Positions 11,206 through 18,821 are shown, numbered from the stretch's first letter. The stretch is 64,000 nucleotides of DNA from Humitalea rosea (GCF_003253705.1 NZ_QKYU01000013.1:1-64000); one strand, 5' to 3'. Made by a program: numbers and translations. Notes: a model not told the origin generated them from the letters alone.

Positions 11206-12290
11206 TTCTGGTTTCCCTCTCTCCGGGCGAGCGCCGCGTGGCGCTCTGGCAGCAGGGCCGCCTCACCGGCGCCTGGATCGAGCGTCCGGCGCGGCCTGAT
11301 GGCGTGGATGACGTGCTGCTCGGCCGCATCTCGGCGCTGGCCCCGGCCATGGCCGGCTGCTTCGTCGCGCTGCCCGACGACGAGACCGGCTTCCTGCCCG
11401 ATTCGGAGGCCCGCGGGCTGAACGAGGGCAGCGTGCTGGCGGTGCGCGTGATCCGCGCGGCCCAGGGCGGCAAGGGGCCGCGGCTTTCGGCCAAGGTGCC
11501 CCCGGGCACCTCCACCGCCGGGACGGCACCGCAGGTGATCTCACGCGGGCCGGATGCAGCGCTGCGCCTGGCCAAGGCCTTTCCGGGCATGGCGCTCGCG
11601 ACCGATGACGCGGCGGAGGCGGCGCGGCTGCGGGCCATCCTCGGCCTCGGCCGGGTTGGCCTGATCGCCCGCGCCTTCGATGCCGAGGCCGAGGAGGAAT
11701 TCGCGGCCCTGGCCGAGGCCGAGGTGGAGCTGCCCGGCGGCGGGCGCCTGACCATCCAGACCACGCGGGCGCTGACCGCCATCGATGTCGATGCCGGCTC
11801 CGCCTCCGGCCGCGATGCGGGGGCGGCGCGCGCGCTGAACCTCGCGGCGCTGGCCGAGGCGGCGCGGCAGATCCGGCTGCGGCATCTGGCCGGCGCCATC
11901 CTGCTGGACCCGGCGGGCATGCCCGCCCGCGCCCGCGCCGCACTGCTGCCGTCTTTCGAGGCGGCGCTGAAGCCCGACCCGCTGTCCAAGCTCGTGGGTC
12001 TCTCCGGCCTGGGGTTGATCGAGGTGCGGCGGGCACGGGTGCATCCGCCGCTGCATGAGTTGCTGTCCTCCCCGCTCGGCATCGGGCTCGCCGCCTTGCG
12101 CGCCGCGGCGCGGCAGGCGCGGGCCGAGCCGGGCTTCGCCCTGGCGCTGCGCGCCCGCCCCGCGGTGATCGACGCGCTGCGCGACCTGCCGGGCGCGCTG
12201 GAGGCCTATGAGGCCGGTGCCGGCCGCCCCTTGGTGCTGCGCCCCGATTCGGCGGCGATGGCGCCTGTGATCGAGGATGCCGATGCCTGA
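11202..12290 (+). CDS. Ribonuclease E/G family protein (short form)
   Basis: The 362-residue protein corresponds to the catalytic core of RNase E/G but lacks a clear long N-terminal S1 extension or any C-terminal scaffold. The active-site region TTRALTAIDVDAGSASG matches the family IDVNSG motif carrying the first metal-ligand Asp. GAILLDPAGMP occupies the place of the second metal-binding Asp. It is coupled to maf by ATGA, an alphaproteobacterial infA-maf-RNase-yacG order. A true RNA-processing role is likely, but divergence leaves substrate uncertain. Confidence 0.82.
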   Translation: MILVSLSPGERRVALWQQGRLTGAWIERPARPDGVDDVLLGRISALAPAMAGCFVALPDDETGFLPDSEARGLNEGSVLAVRVIRAAQGGKGPRLSAKVPPGTSTAGTAPQVISRGPDAALRLAKAFPGMALATDDAAEAARLRAILGLGRVGLIARAFDAEAEEEFAALAEAEVELPGGGRLTIQTTRALTAIDVDAGSASGRDAGAARALNLAALAEAARQIRLRHLAGAILLDPAGMPARARAALLPSFEAALKPDPLSKLVGLSGLGLIEVRRARVHPPLHELLSSPLGIGLAALRAAARQARAEPGFALALRARPAVIDALRDLPGALEAYEAGAGRPLVLRPDSAAMAPVIEDADA

Positions 12291-12495
12291 GGCGGCCAAA
12301 AAGCCCAGCCCGAAGCCCAGCCCGAAGCCCGGCCCGAAGCCCTGCCCGAAGCCCTGCCCGATCTGCCGCCGCCCGATGGTGGAGGCGTTCCGCCCCTTCT
12401 GTTCCGACCGCTGCCGGCAGGTCGATCTGGGGCGCTGGCTGACCGAGGCCTATGTGGTCCCCGGACCCGCCGTGGAGGAACCCGAGCCCGAGTGA
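12277..12495 (+). CDS. yacG: DNA gyrase inhibitor YacG
   Basis: This 72-residue zinc protein has ligands in CPICRRPM and FCSDRC, followed by DLGRWLTEAY as in YacG, which binds GyrB and modulates gyrase. It overlaps the RNase gene by 14 bases. It is odd in carrying five Lys-Pro-X-Pro type repeats before the zinc site (KPSPKPSPKPGPKPCPKPCP), an expansion of a six-base-multiple DNA repeat not needed by the fold. The start could be ATG 12277 or 12283. Confidence 0.9.
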   Translation: MPMPEAAKKPSPKPSPKPGPKPCPKPCPICRRPMVEAFRPFCSDRCRQVDLGRWLTEAYVVPGPAVEEPEPE

Positions 12496-12582
12496 TGCGG
12501 GGCGGGTGGACAGCGCGCGGCAGGTTCGGTATGCGCAGCTTCTCTACCGGTCGCTGACGGGTTCACCGTCGCGGCGCCATGG

Positions 12583-12658
12583 GCCCAGGTAGCTCAGTTG
12601 GTAGAGCATGCGACTGAAAATCGCAGTGTCGGTGGTTCGATTCCACTCCTGGGCACCA
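12583..12658 (+). tRNA. tRNA-Phe (GAA), integration target
   Basis: Full cloverleaf: acceptor GCCCAGG/CCTGGGC, anticodon stem TGCGA/TCGCA around CTGAAAA (anticodon GAA), T arm GGTTCGATTCC, discriminator A and encoded CCA. Its 3' end is the left attachment core of the adjacent mobile element, and the tRNA remains intact after integration. Confidence 0.97.
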
Positions 12659-13796
12659 TCCACTTTGAATAGCCTTTCTTTTCAACGGATTGAGTAGCGT
12701 TTTTGTCCCACTCCGGCGTTGGCGCGCTGGGTGGGACTTTTACTTTTGCGGCCTGTTCCGCAGTAATGCGAGCCATGGCGCTCGCGGCCATCACGCGCTG
12801 GGCAGCCCCAGCGGTGTATCTCGACACCTCCTTGAGGGTCCGGTGGCCCGTCACGGCGGCGATCTCGTTTGCCGAACAGCCCAACTCGGCCAGCCGACTC
12901 GCGGCGGCCTTTCGCAGACCATGGGGCGAGCACTGCGGCAGGCCGGCGGCCCGGCACCATGCGCGAAAGCGATTTCCGAAACTGTCCGGCGTGTAGGGCG
13001 TGCCCCGTTCGCCGGTCAGGAAGTGCAGACCCTGTGTCGGCGTCGCGGCGATGATGCGCGCCAACTCCGGGATGATGGGCAGGGTCAGCGTGACCGGCTT
13101 ACGGTTCCGGTTCTTCTGCTGGGTGAAGGTCAGCACCCCCTCCCGCACATGCTGCCGGCCGAACAGCACCACGTCGCTCCGCCGCTGCCCGGTGAACAGC
13201 ATCAGGGCCATCGCCAGCCGGGGCTTCGACCCCACGGGCCAATGCGCCTCGAATTGCTCCACCTCCTCGCGCGTCCAGGAGTGCAGCCCATCGCCCTGCG
13301 GGGCGAGATAGGGCACGCTACGGGCCGGGTTCTCCTTCACCAGGCCAGCGGCCACCCCGTGCTTGAAGACGGCGCGTAGGGCCTTCACCAGGCTGTTGGC
13401 GGCCTCCGGCTTCTCGGCCTTGGCGTCGCGCATCTTGAGGATGTGGCGAGCCTCCATGCGGCCGGCCGGCAGGGCGCCTTTCTCGGCGAGTAGCTTTTCG
13501 AGGATCAGGCGCCGGACGTGGCTGGAGCGTGCGTCCAGCCGCTTGAAATCGGCGCTGCCGTAGTATTCCACCACCAGGGCGGTAAGGGTGCCCCGCTCGA
13601 CTGTGCCGACCGCCTTGGGCGTCGGCTTCTGCTTTGCGTCGAGGGCGCGGCGATACTCGGCGTCAAAGGCGTCTGTGCCCAGCGCCTCGAACAGGCGCAG
13701 TTTGGGCTTGCCCGGCTGGCGGAGGTAGATTCGCAGATTGCCGTGGCGGTCACGGTCCTGCACGACGAATTTATAGCGGCTAATCACGTCGATCAT
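12594..13796 (-). CDS. int: Tyrosine-family site-specific integrase
   Basis: This 400-residue phage-type recombinase has the catalytic set in order: Arg205 (FTGQRRSDVV), His292-x-x-Arg295 (SPHGLRKAAA), His318 (TGHRTLKEVSRYT) and nucleophile Tyr327. An N-terminal Arm-binding and SAM-like core-binding region precede them. The ATG at 13796 overlaps the excisionase stop (ATGA). The frame runs through attL, so the last ~21 residues are encoded by the antisense strand of the tRNA; the C-terminus depends on whether the element is integrated or circular. It should catalyse integration into and excision from tRNA-Phe. Confidence 0.95.
   Translation of the reverse strand: MIDVISRYKFVVQDRDRHGNLRIYLRQPGKPKLRLFEALGTDAFDAEYRRALDAKQKPTPKAVGTVERGTLTALVVEYYGSADFKRLDARSSHVRRLILEKLLAEKGALPAGRMEARHILKMRDAKAEKPEAANSLVKALRAVFKHGVAAGLVKENPARSVPYLAPQGDGLHSWTREEVEQFEAHWPVGSKPRLAMALMLFTGQRRSDVVLFGRQHVREGVLTFTQQKNRNRKPVTLTLPIIPELARIIAATPTQGLHFLTGERGTPYTPDSFGNRFRAWCRAAGLPQCSPHGLRKAAASRLAELGCSANEIAAVTGHRTLKEVSRYTAGAAQRVMAASAMARITAEQAAKVKVPPSAPTPEWDKNATQSVEKKGYSKWMVPRSGIEPPTLRFSVACSTN
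12642..12659. repeat. attL core (tRNA-Phe 3' end)
   Basis: The 18-bp sequence TCCACTCCTGGGCACCAT spans the T-arm 3' side, acceptor strand and CCA of tRNA-Phe. It recurs exactly at 21184-21201; flanking bases differ on both sides. Confidence 0.93.
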
Positions 13797-14035
13797 GCGG
13801 AGTCCCACGGGTTCGCCGTGTCAGGCTCGTGCGCCGCCGCGCGCTGGTCCTCGGCCCAGGCTTCCAGGTCGCCCCGGTGCCAGGCCCGCAGCGTCCCCGC
13901 CGTGGCGATCGGCTTCGGCACCCGGCCGGCCCTCACCTCCCCGTCAAACGTGCTGGGCGACATGCCGACATACTGCGCCGCCAGCTCGCGCCGCAGCAGC
14001 AGGGGCCAGCCGGGGAGCATGGTGCCGTCGCGCAT
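13793..14035 (-). CDS. AlpA/Xis-like excisionase, winged-helix
   Basis: The 80-residue protein carries a MerR/AlpA-type helix-turn-helix (LLLRRELAAQYVGMSPSTFD) followed by VRAGRVPKPIATAGTLRAWH and a short acidic tail. This pattern is found in recombination directionality factors and AlpA activators next to integrases. The start at 14035 is supported by AGGAGG upstream; it is coupled to int by ATGA. Inferred role: bending DNA at attP/attR for excision, or activating int. Confidence 0.82.
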   Translation of the reverse strand: MRDGTMLPGWPLLLRRELAAQYVGMSPSTFDGEVRAGRVPKPIATAGTLRAWHRGDLEAWAEDQRAAAHEPDTANPWDSA

Positions 14036-14077
14036 CGTCGTCACTTCCTCCTGTGCTGGTCCGGGTGGTGAAGAAGG

Positions 14078-14105
14078 CCCCCGCCGCATGACTGCGGCGA
14101 GGGGG
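14078..14105. promoter_or_regulatory. Stem-loop upstream of excisionase gene
   Basis: CCCCCGCCGC (14078-14087), a 6-nt loop, then GCGGC-GA-GGGGG can form a strong interrupted stem. It lies in the 197-bp gap between the capsid gene and the excisionase gene. No T-run follows in either direction. The rest of the gap contains the palindrome GGACATGTCC near 14190-14200, a candidate operator. Confidence 0.4.
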
Positions 14106-14232
14106 TGTTGCCGGCCGCGCGGGTTGGAAAGACCCGCCGCCGGCTGTGGACGTTCTCACGGACACTGCCCCACTTGTCCGGGCGCGTGGGGGACATGTCC
14201 AAACCCCGAGGCCGCACGCCGCGGCCGTCTCG

Positions 14233-16065
14233 TCAGCCCCCGGCGTTCGTCACCCACCCGATCGGGTCCTGCACCGCCGCCGCCACATCGAAGTGAATGC
14301 GGAGGGTCGCCCCGAGGATTTCCGGCGTGGTGAAGGTCTCCACCGTCGGCATCTGCCGCCCATCGAGATACCCCATGGTAATGCAGCGCCGGGTGACGGG
14401 GCGGGGCGCCAGCCACCAGCGGTTCCCGGTCAGCGCCGGCTCGACGATCACCGTCAGATTGTAGGGCTGCACCTCGGCGCGCGTCGTGGTGGCGGTCAGC
14501 TCGGCCACCAGTTGCCGTGCCAGGTATTCGCGCTCGGGCGAGACGACGATCGCGAAGGGTTCCAGCGCGAAAACCGTATTGCCCTTTCCGTCCTTCAGGG
14601 ACCGCATGCTCGCCACAGCCATGGCCAGGGCGGTCGCGGACAGCACCGCGTTCGTTCCGATGTTGCCCCGCGCCGCGTCGAACCAGGGAAGGCCATCGCT
14701 CAGCGTCGGCCCCAAACCGGACCCCGCCGTCAGCAGCCCCGCCGCCAGCAGTCGCTCCCGCGCCGCCGCACCCTGGGCCGAAGCAGACATCCACTCCGCC
14801 AGACCGCCGAGATCGTCGTTGACGAGTGCCTCCCTCGATACCGGGAAGACATTGGCGAAGGTCGCGAGCTTGATCTGCTCCCCGTTCTCCAGGGGAAATG
14901 CCGCCGTCACTTCGCCGCCCTCATTCACCAGGTCCAACGGCTTGTGCTGGGCCAGCCGGATCAAGGTGGTCGGGCGAAAGTCCGGCAGGTCCCGCACCTG
15001 CGCCAACTCGACCAGGCGGGTCCGGACGGTGGGGTAGAGCTCGGCCATGGCGCGGGAGGCGCCATTGGTCAGGAGGTTCGGCAGGTCCGAGGTCGTGAGC
15101 CGGGCGAAAATCTGTTCCGCCGCCATCCCACGCCCGAGCCGCTGCCCGCGCTGTTCGAGGCGGTGCGCCATGATGTCGGCGATCGTGTGCCCCCGCAGCC
15201 CGGCCGCAGGCCCGACGGGGGAGCGCCCCAGGATGCGGGCGGCGACATACTCGCTCTCCGCGTCGCGGGCGGTGTCGCCCTCATCCTGCAGCACCCGCAC
15301 GGTGGACGGTCGCACCTGAGCCGCATAGGCCGCCGCGAAGGCGTCCAGGCCGGCATCGGTCGCGGCCTCTCGGGTCGCTCCGGCTTTGGCCTGGGCCTCG
15401 ACCCAATCAATGCCGAGATTGGCCCGGCGGGCGATAGCGCTGATTTCCTGGATCGTCGCCGCCTGCGGCTCTTGCAGGGTGGTCTGTTCCGTCATGGAAG
15501 GCTTCCTCTGGATAGCCGCGCGCAATGCGGACGGCGTGTTGCGAAAATCAAAGATCGTGAGGTCGATGGAAGCCGCCACGCGGAGCGGTTGCAGGATCAC
15601 GTCGGCGAAGTTCTCAGCGACGGCTTCCTGAGCCGTGAACCAAGTCTCTTCCTCCATGATCGACGCAATCTCGGCTTCAGACTTCCCGCTGCGCTCGGCA
15701 TAGGCCCGGCGATAGACGGCGCTGACGCGATCAATCAGGTCGGCTCGGTCGCGCAGCGTGGCGGCCTGTCCCTCAGCGCCCCCACATGCTTCGTGCAGCA
15801 TGAGGAAGGCGCCGTCGTGCATCTGGATCGGGCGCCCTGCCATCGCGATCAGCGAAGCAGCCGAGGCCGCAACACCTTCCACCGTGACAGTGACCGCGCC
15901 GCGATACCCCCGAAGCTGGGCGTAGGCGGCGCTGCCTGCGATGGCGTCGCCGCCAGGACTGTTGATGGTGATCTGCACCGCAGCGCCGCGCGCAGTTTTC
16001 AGGAACGCAGCCAGCGCGGCGGGGGTGCCGCCAGTGATAGGCCCGTCAATTCGGAACTCATGCAT
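14233..16065 (-). CDS. ClpP-like head maturation protease / major capsid protein fusion
   Basis: The 610-residue fusion has an N-terminal ClpP/S14-type domain (about residues 1-190) with ITINSPGGD, probable nucleophile Ser68 in EGVAASAAS and His91 in LMLHEAC. A linker region covers about 195-330. The C-terminal part resembles Mu gpT-like major capsid proteins (EGGEVTAAFPLENGEQIKLA, FPVSREALVNDDLGG, ending IHFDVAAAVQDPIGWVTNAGG). Protease-capsid fusions are a known phage arrangement in which the protease frees and trims the capsid subunit. The ATG at 16065 overlaps the stop of the preceding small gene. The frame is intact. Confidence 0.85.
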   Translation of the reverse strand: MHEFRIDGPITGGTPAALAAFLKTARGAAVQITINSPGGDAIAGSAAYAQLRGYRGAVTVTVEGVAASAASLIAMAGRPIQMHDGAFLMLHEACGGAEGQAATLRDRADLIDRVSAVYRRAYAERSGKSEAEIASIMEEETWFTAQEAVAENFADVILQPLRVAASIDLTIFDFRNTPSALRAAIQRKPSMTEQTTLQEPQAATIQEISAIARRANLGIDWVEAQAKAGATREAATDAGLDAFAAAYAAQVRPSTVRVLQDEGDTARDAESEYVAARILGRSPVGPAAGLRGHTIADIMAHRLEQRGQRLGRGMAAEQIFARLTTSDLPNLLTNGASRAMAELYPTVRTRLVELAQVRDLPDFRPTTLIRLAQHKPLDLVNEGGEVTAAFPLENGEQIKLATFANVFPVSREALVNDDLGGLAEWMSASAQGAAARERLLAAGLLTAGSGLGPTLSDGLPWFDAARGNIGTNAVLSATALAMAVASMRSLKDGKGNTVFALEPFAIVVSPEREYLARQLVAELTATTTRAEVQPYNLTVIVEPALTGNRWWLAPRPVTRRCITMGYLDGRQMPTVETFTTPEILGATLRIHFDVAAAVQDPIGWVTNAGG

Positions 16066-16360
16066 TGCCAGCGGCCCCCGCGAAGATGCGGTCAATGGCG
16101 CTTCCTGCGTCCAGGGCAGCGGCGACCGCCTCGGCCTCAAGTGTGTGCCCGATCTGGATAAAGAGTAGGCCGAGGCTGACCATCTCCGCAGCGTCCAGCC
16201 GCACCGCCAGGCCGGCGCCAGCGGTGCAGATGGCAAGACGGCCGTCACGGGCCACGCTCACGCCCGTGTGGGCATGGGCGCCGCCCATGGCGGTATAGAC
16301 GGTGGAAGGCAGCACCAGAGCACCGCCGGGCGGCGGGAGGGCGGGGAGGTCGTCATTCAT
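16058..16360 (-). CDS. Small element-encoded protein, unknown
   Basis: This is a 100-residue hypothetical protein. It is rich in Ala/Gly, with a run of small and hydrophobic residues in the second half (MVSLGLLFIQIGHTLEAEAVAAAL) that could be an amphipathic helix. It overlaps the regulator upstream and the capsid fusion downstream by a few bases, so all three are probably translated from one message. Position directly before the capsid suggests a head-assembly accessory such as decoration or scaffold; this is inference only. Confidence 0.6.
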   Translation of the reverse strand: MNDDLPALPPPGGALVLPSTVYTAMGGAHAHTGVSVARDGRLAICTAGAGLAVRLDAAEMVSLGLLFIQIGHTLEAEAVAAALDAGSAIDRIFAGAAGNA

Positions 16361-16874
16361 CGTTTGTGACTTCCGTAATCGGGGTCAGGACTGCCACGAG
16401 CCGCTTGACCAGCATCGCTAAGGGCAGGGTCAAGGTGACGGGGGAGATGCCCATGCCGACGGGAGGGGACGGATTTTTTGCGCTCTCGACCCAAACGATG
16501 CATTCCACCTCGTGGCGCGAATGCTCCCGGACGCGGGCGCCGAGCTGGATCCCATTCTCGGCCAGCCATGCCACCGGATCGCGGCTTACACCGGCGATCT
16601 CGCTGCAATCGGTGCAGAGCTGTTCGAGCCAAGTCCGCGCTTCGCGCGCCGGCATCCCGGCGGCGGGGACAGACATGCCAGCCTCGATCAAGCTGACCGC
16701 GATGCCGCAAGTCAGCGCATCGGCGAAATTGAGCCTGCGCCATCCTCCCGCCGTGGGGCTCGCGAGAAGAAATCCGTCACGTATCCAATTCGTCATGCGC
16801 GGGGTCGTCACGCCAAGCGCGCTGGCAACAGCTCCGGTTGTGAAGGTCGCCGTCGTAAACAGGTCAGGGTTCAT
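16353..16874 (-). CDS. MerR-like helix-turn-helix regulator
   Basis: A 173-residue protein whose N-terminus (FTTGAVASALGVTTPRMTNWIRDGFL, given here in part as TTGAVASALGVTTPRMTNWI) is a winged HTH of the MerR type, including the WRRLNFADAL wing. The remaining ~110 residues have no recognised domain and end in hydrophobic strands. It is the first gene of the capsid operon. A weak promoter is possible upstream (TTGCAT, 16 nt, TATTTT on the minus strand around 16900-16930). It may control capsid gene expression or respond to a helper phage. Confidence 0.72.
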   Translation of the reverse strand: MNPDLFTTATFTTGAVASALGVTTPRMTNWIRDGFLLASPTAGGWRRLNFADALTCGIAVSLIEAGMSVPAAGMPAREARTWLEQLCTDCSEIAGVSRDPVAWLAENGIQLGARVREHSRHEVECIVWVESAKNPSPPVGMGISPVTLTLPLAMLVKRLVAVLTPITEVTNDE

Positions 16875-17007
16875 GGCGTCCTCGAATCACACGTTTCATG
16901 TAAAATAGCACCGCGCCGCGAAGATGCAAGGACTCATGTGTTTTTCTTGGCGCGCGGATATGCGAAGGGCGCCCGCTAAGGCGCCCCCTCCATCCTGCGA
17001 ACGACGG
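16875..17007. promoter_or_regulatory. Candidate leftward promoter and 7-bp hairpin
   Basis: On the minus strand TTGCAT and TATTTT are separated by 16 nt ahead of the regulator gene. At 16967-16986 a perfect inverted repeat GGGCGCC/GGCGCCC with a 6-nt loop sits near the border of the plus-strand inserted block. There is no T-run. Confidence 0.35.
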
Positions 17008-17376
17008 CTGAACGGCTCCGAAGATGCGGTGCGCGAGCTGATGGCGCTGCAGGAGGATGGGCTGGCCGCCGAGGTGCTGGAGGAGCGGGACGCCAGCGCC
17101 GCCGCGCAGATGGTGCTGTTCGAGATCGGCGACCTGTTCTTCTACCTCGAGCACCACCGCACCTTGAGCGGCATCCAGCGCGTCATCACCGCACCTTGAG
17201 CGGCATCCAGCGCGTCATCACCAATCTGCTCGAACATCTGATCGCGCTGCCGGCGGAGGAGGCCGAGCGCCACCGTTTCGTCGTCGCCGATCCGGCCGGC
17301 ACCGGCCTGCTGTCGCTGCCGCGCGAGCCGCTGCGCCGGGTGATGAAGCTCGCTCTGGCCCCACCCTCGGGCGATC
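17008..17376 (+). pseudogene. Glycosyltransferase gene fragment, broken by a 32-bp duplication
   Basis: The plus strand encodes MVLFEIGDLFFYLEHHRTLS and GIQRVITNLLEHLIALPAEE, resembling the N-terminal DxxDLxxYLxxHxTxSGIQRV segment of Acetobacteraceae glycosyltransferases. The reading frame breaks after HHRTLSGIQRVIT because a 32-bp unit is duplicated in tandem; removing one copy restores a continuous frame. Similarity fades after about 17370 and the catalytic domain is missing. Orientation is opposite to all other element genes. This is almost certainly a non-functional remnant; boundaries are approximate. Confidence 0.6.
17156..17219 (+). repeat. 32-bp tandem duplication
   Basis: Two adjacent exact copies of a 32-bp unit (17156-17187 and 17188-17219), starting ACCGCACCTTGAGCGGCATC, plus a 3-bp start of a third. 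The unit length is not a multiple of three, so the duplication shifts the reading frame. Confidence 0.95.
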
Positions 17377-17380
17377 CGGA

Positions 17381-18008
17381 TGCGCGGGCTCCTGCGCGCC
17401 GCCCGGCTGCCGGCTACGGGGCCGGCTTCGACGGCTTCCGGCGACCCGTCGGGGTTGCCCCTGCGTCTTCGGCAGGCCGTCCTAGGCATGGGACCAGGAT
17501 CAGTGGATCGCGAGGAGGCGGCGATCTGCTCGGCCTTGAGGCGGGCGAGCGCGCCTGGATCGACGGCGAGCGGGCGCTTGCGGTAGTGCGCTTCGGGCAG
17601 ACTGCGGGCGCTGAAAGTGCCTGGCGGCTGGTCGAGGACGGCATCGCGCAAAACGCGAGCGTCGGCTTCACCTATTCACGAGAAGCAACCGAGCCGCTGG
17701 CGGGCACTGATGCGCTTCTGTGCCGCCGCTGGCGCCCGAGGGAAATATCCCTGGTCCCCGTCCCGGCCGACTGGAACGCAGGCTTCCTGCCGCGGGATCT
17801 GGGCGCCGAGGAGATGCGGCGGGCGCTGGATGCCGAAGACGCGCTGCTGGTGTGGCGTGCCAAGGCAGCGCGACGGCTGCTGAATCAGGCCGAGCTTGAA
17901 GGCTTTGCGGCAGCGGCTGGACCCGCCTTGGCTGCCGCCCTTGGGTCGGACCTCGACCTCACCAACGAAACATTGCGGGCCGAGGCGGTGCGGTATGCCG
18001 CGGCCTGA
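17381..18008 (+). pseudogene. HK97-type prohead protease remnant
   Basis: The open frame to 18008 contains GERAWIDGERALAVVRFGQ, RLVEDGIAQNASVGFTYSRE and RPREISLVPVPADWNAGFLP. Together these resemble the U35/HK97 prohead protease core (VSVGY ... EISLVPVPAD). The expected N-terminus (PLRLRQAVLGMGPGSVDREE) is found in a different frame at about 17450-17510, so the gene is frameshifted. It is fused in frame to the glycosyltransferase remnant and runs opposite to the element's own capsid operon, implying DNA from another prophage. The remnant continues with a helical tail of unknown origin. Confidence 0.6.
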
Positions 18009-18072
18009 CCCGCCGCCGTCCGGGTCCTTCCCCAGCCCAGCAGTATGCGGGCAGCGGAAGCGTGCAAGGTCG

Positions 18073-18532
18073 CTAGGCATGGGGCATTCCAGGGGGTTCC
18101 GCCGCCGGCTGCGCCTCCATGATCGCAGCGATCACGATCTCGGCGCCCAGCGCCGGCCCGCCCAGGTCCGCAACAGCCGCGATGATGAAGGCGTGCAGGT
18201 CGATCCCGCCACACGGGAGGAGCGGCAGCAGCCCGGCCGCCTTCTGCGCTGCTACGTGGCGCTCTGAGACGCAGCAGGACGCGGGCCAGCTCGGCCAGGC
18301 TGGACGTGTGCGGCAGGGCCAGCCCTGGGGTTCCAGGCGCCAGCAGAACGGCCGCGAGGTCGCGCATGGAGCCGGTGGGGGGGATGGTGGGCTTGGGCAT
18401 GATGATGAACCCCCTGAAATGCCTGGTGCCTAGCGAACTCAAGTGCTTCCGCCGCCCGCATGGCGCATGGCCCAGAAGGGACCCGCGACCTTGGCGCATG
18501 GCTTGCTGGGTGCGATGATCGGCCGCCGTCAT
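18073..18532 (-). pseudogene. Small element ORF with an apparent frameshift
   Basis: Two protein-like halves lie in different frames. From ATG 18532 (overlapping the preceding stop as ATGA) or ATG 18400 the frame encodes SMRDLAAVLLAPGTPGLALP and TSSLAELARVLLRLR. Near 18258-18268 coherent coding switches by one base to HVAAQKAAGLLPLLPCGGID and LHAFIIAAVADLGGPALGAE, ending at 18073. No ATG, GTG or TTG precedes the second half in its own frame. A decay mutation, a sequencing error or programmed frameshifting could explain this. Function unknown. Confidence 0.45.
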
Positions 18533-18774
18533 GGTCGATCGCTCCTCAGCCGCGCGGCCAGCCGTCGCAGCTCGCCGACAAGCTCGCTCTTGTCCTCGTG
18601 GAAGGCGTGGGGCTGGCCGGCAGATGGCGGACGCAGCCGGGTTGCCTGTTGCGTGATGGCGTCGATCAGGTCGGCCAGGGGGACCAGACGGCACCGAGCA
18701 GGGGGCGCAGGGGGCGCATGGGGGCGCATCCGTTCCGTTCCACTCCATGCGTGCGCGCGCACATGGGCGCTCAT
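18529..18774 (-). CDS. Small element protein downstream of primase
   Basis: This 81-residue protein starts at ATG 18774, which has a strong GGAGG seven bases upstream. Its N-terminal part is encoded within the iteron inverted repeat and is low complexity. The C-terminal part (LADLIDAITQQATRL and KSELVGELRRLAARLRS) is helical and charged, like small proteins found beside phage primases. Its stop overlaps the next start. The function is unknown; DNA binding or replication control is possible from its position. Confidence 0.6.
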   Translation of the reverse strand: MSAHVRAHAWSGTERMRPHAPPAPPARCRLVPLADLIDAITQQATRLRPPSAGQPHAFHEDKSELVGELRRLAARLRSDRP

Positions 18775-18819
18775 GGGTTTTCCTCCGCCCCCATGCGCCC
18801 CCTGCGCCCCTGCTCGGTG
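18692..18819. repeat. Long inverted repeat built of GGGGGCGCAT iterons
   Basis: The arms are 18692-18726 and 18786-18819 and match over 34 of 35 positions (one-base indel), with a 59-nt loop. The left arm begins CACCGAGCA and runs into three tandem copies of GGGGGCGCA(T) at 18701-18729; the right arm carries the same units inverted. Repeated short units facing each other next to a replicative primase suggest an origin of replication. Confidence 0.8.
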
Positions 18820-18821
18820 CC

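Noticed and set aside
12296-12360. Short tandem repeats considered as CRISPR
   Set aside because: They are coding repeats within yacG with no spacers; no CRISPR array or cas gene is present in the window.
14146-16161. 671-codon plus-strand frame opposite the protease-capsid fusion
   Set aside because: The minus-strand frame shows catalytic motifs and capsid similarity; the plus frame does not.
16967-16986. Inverted repeat considered as a terminator
   Set aside because: The 7-bp stem is perfect but lacks a T-run on either strand.
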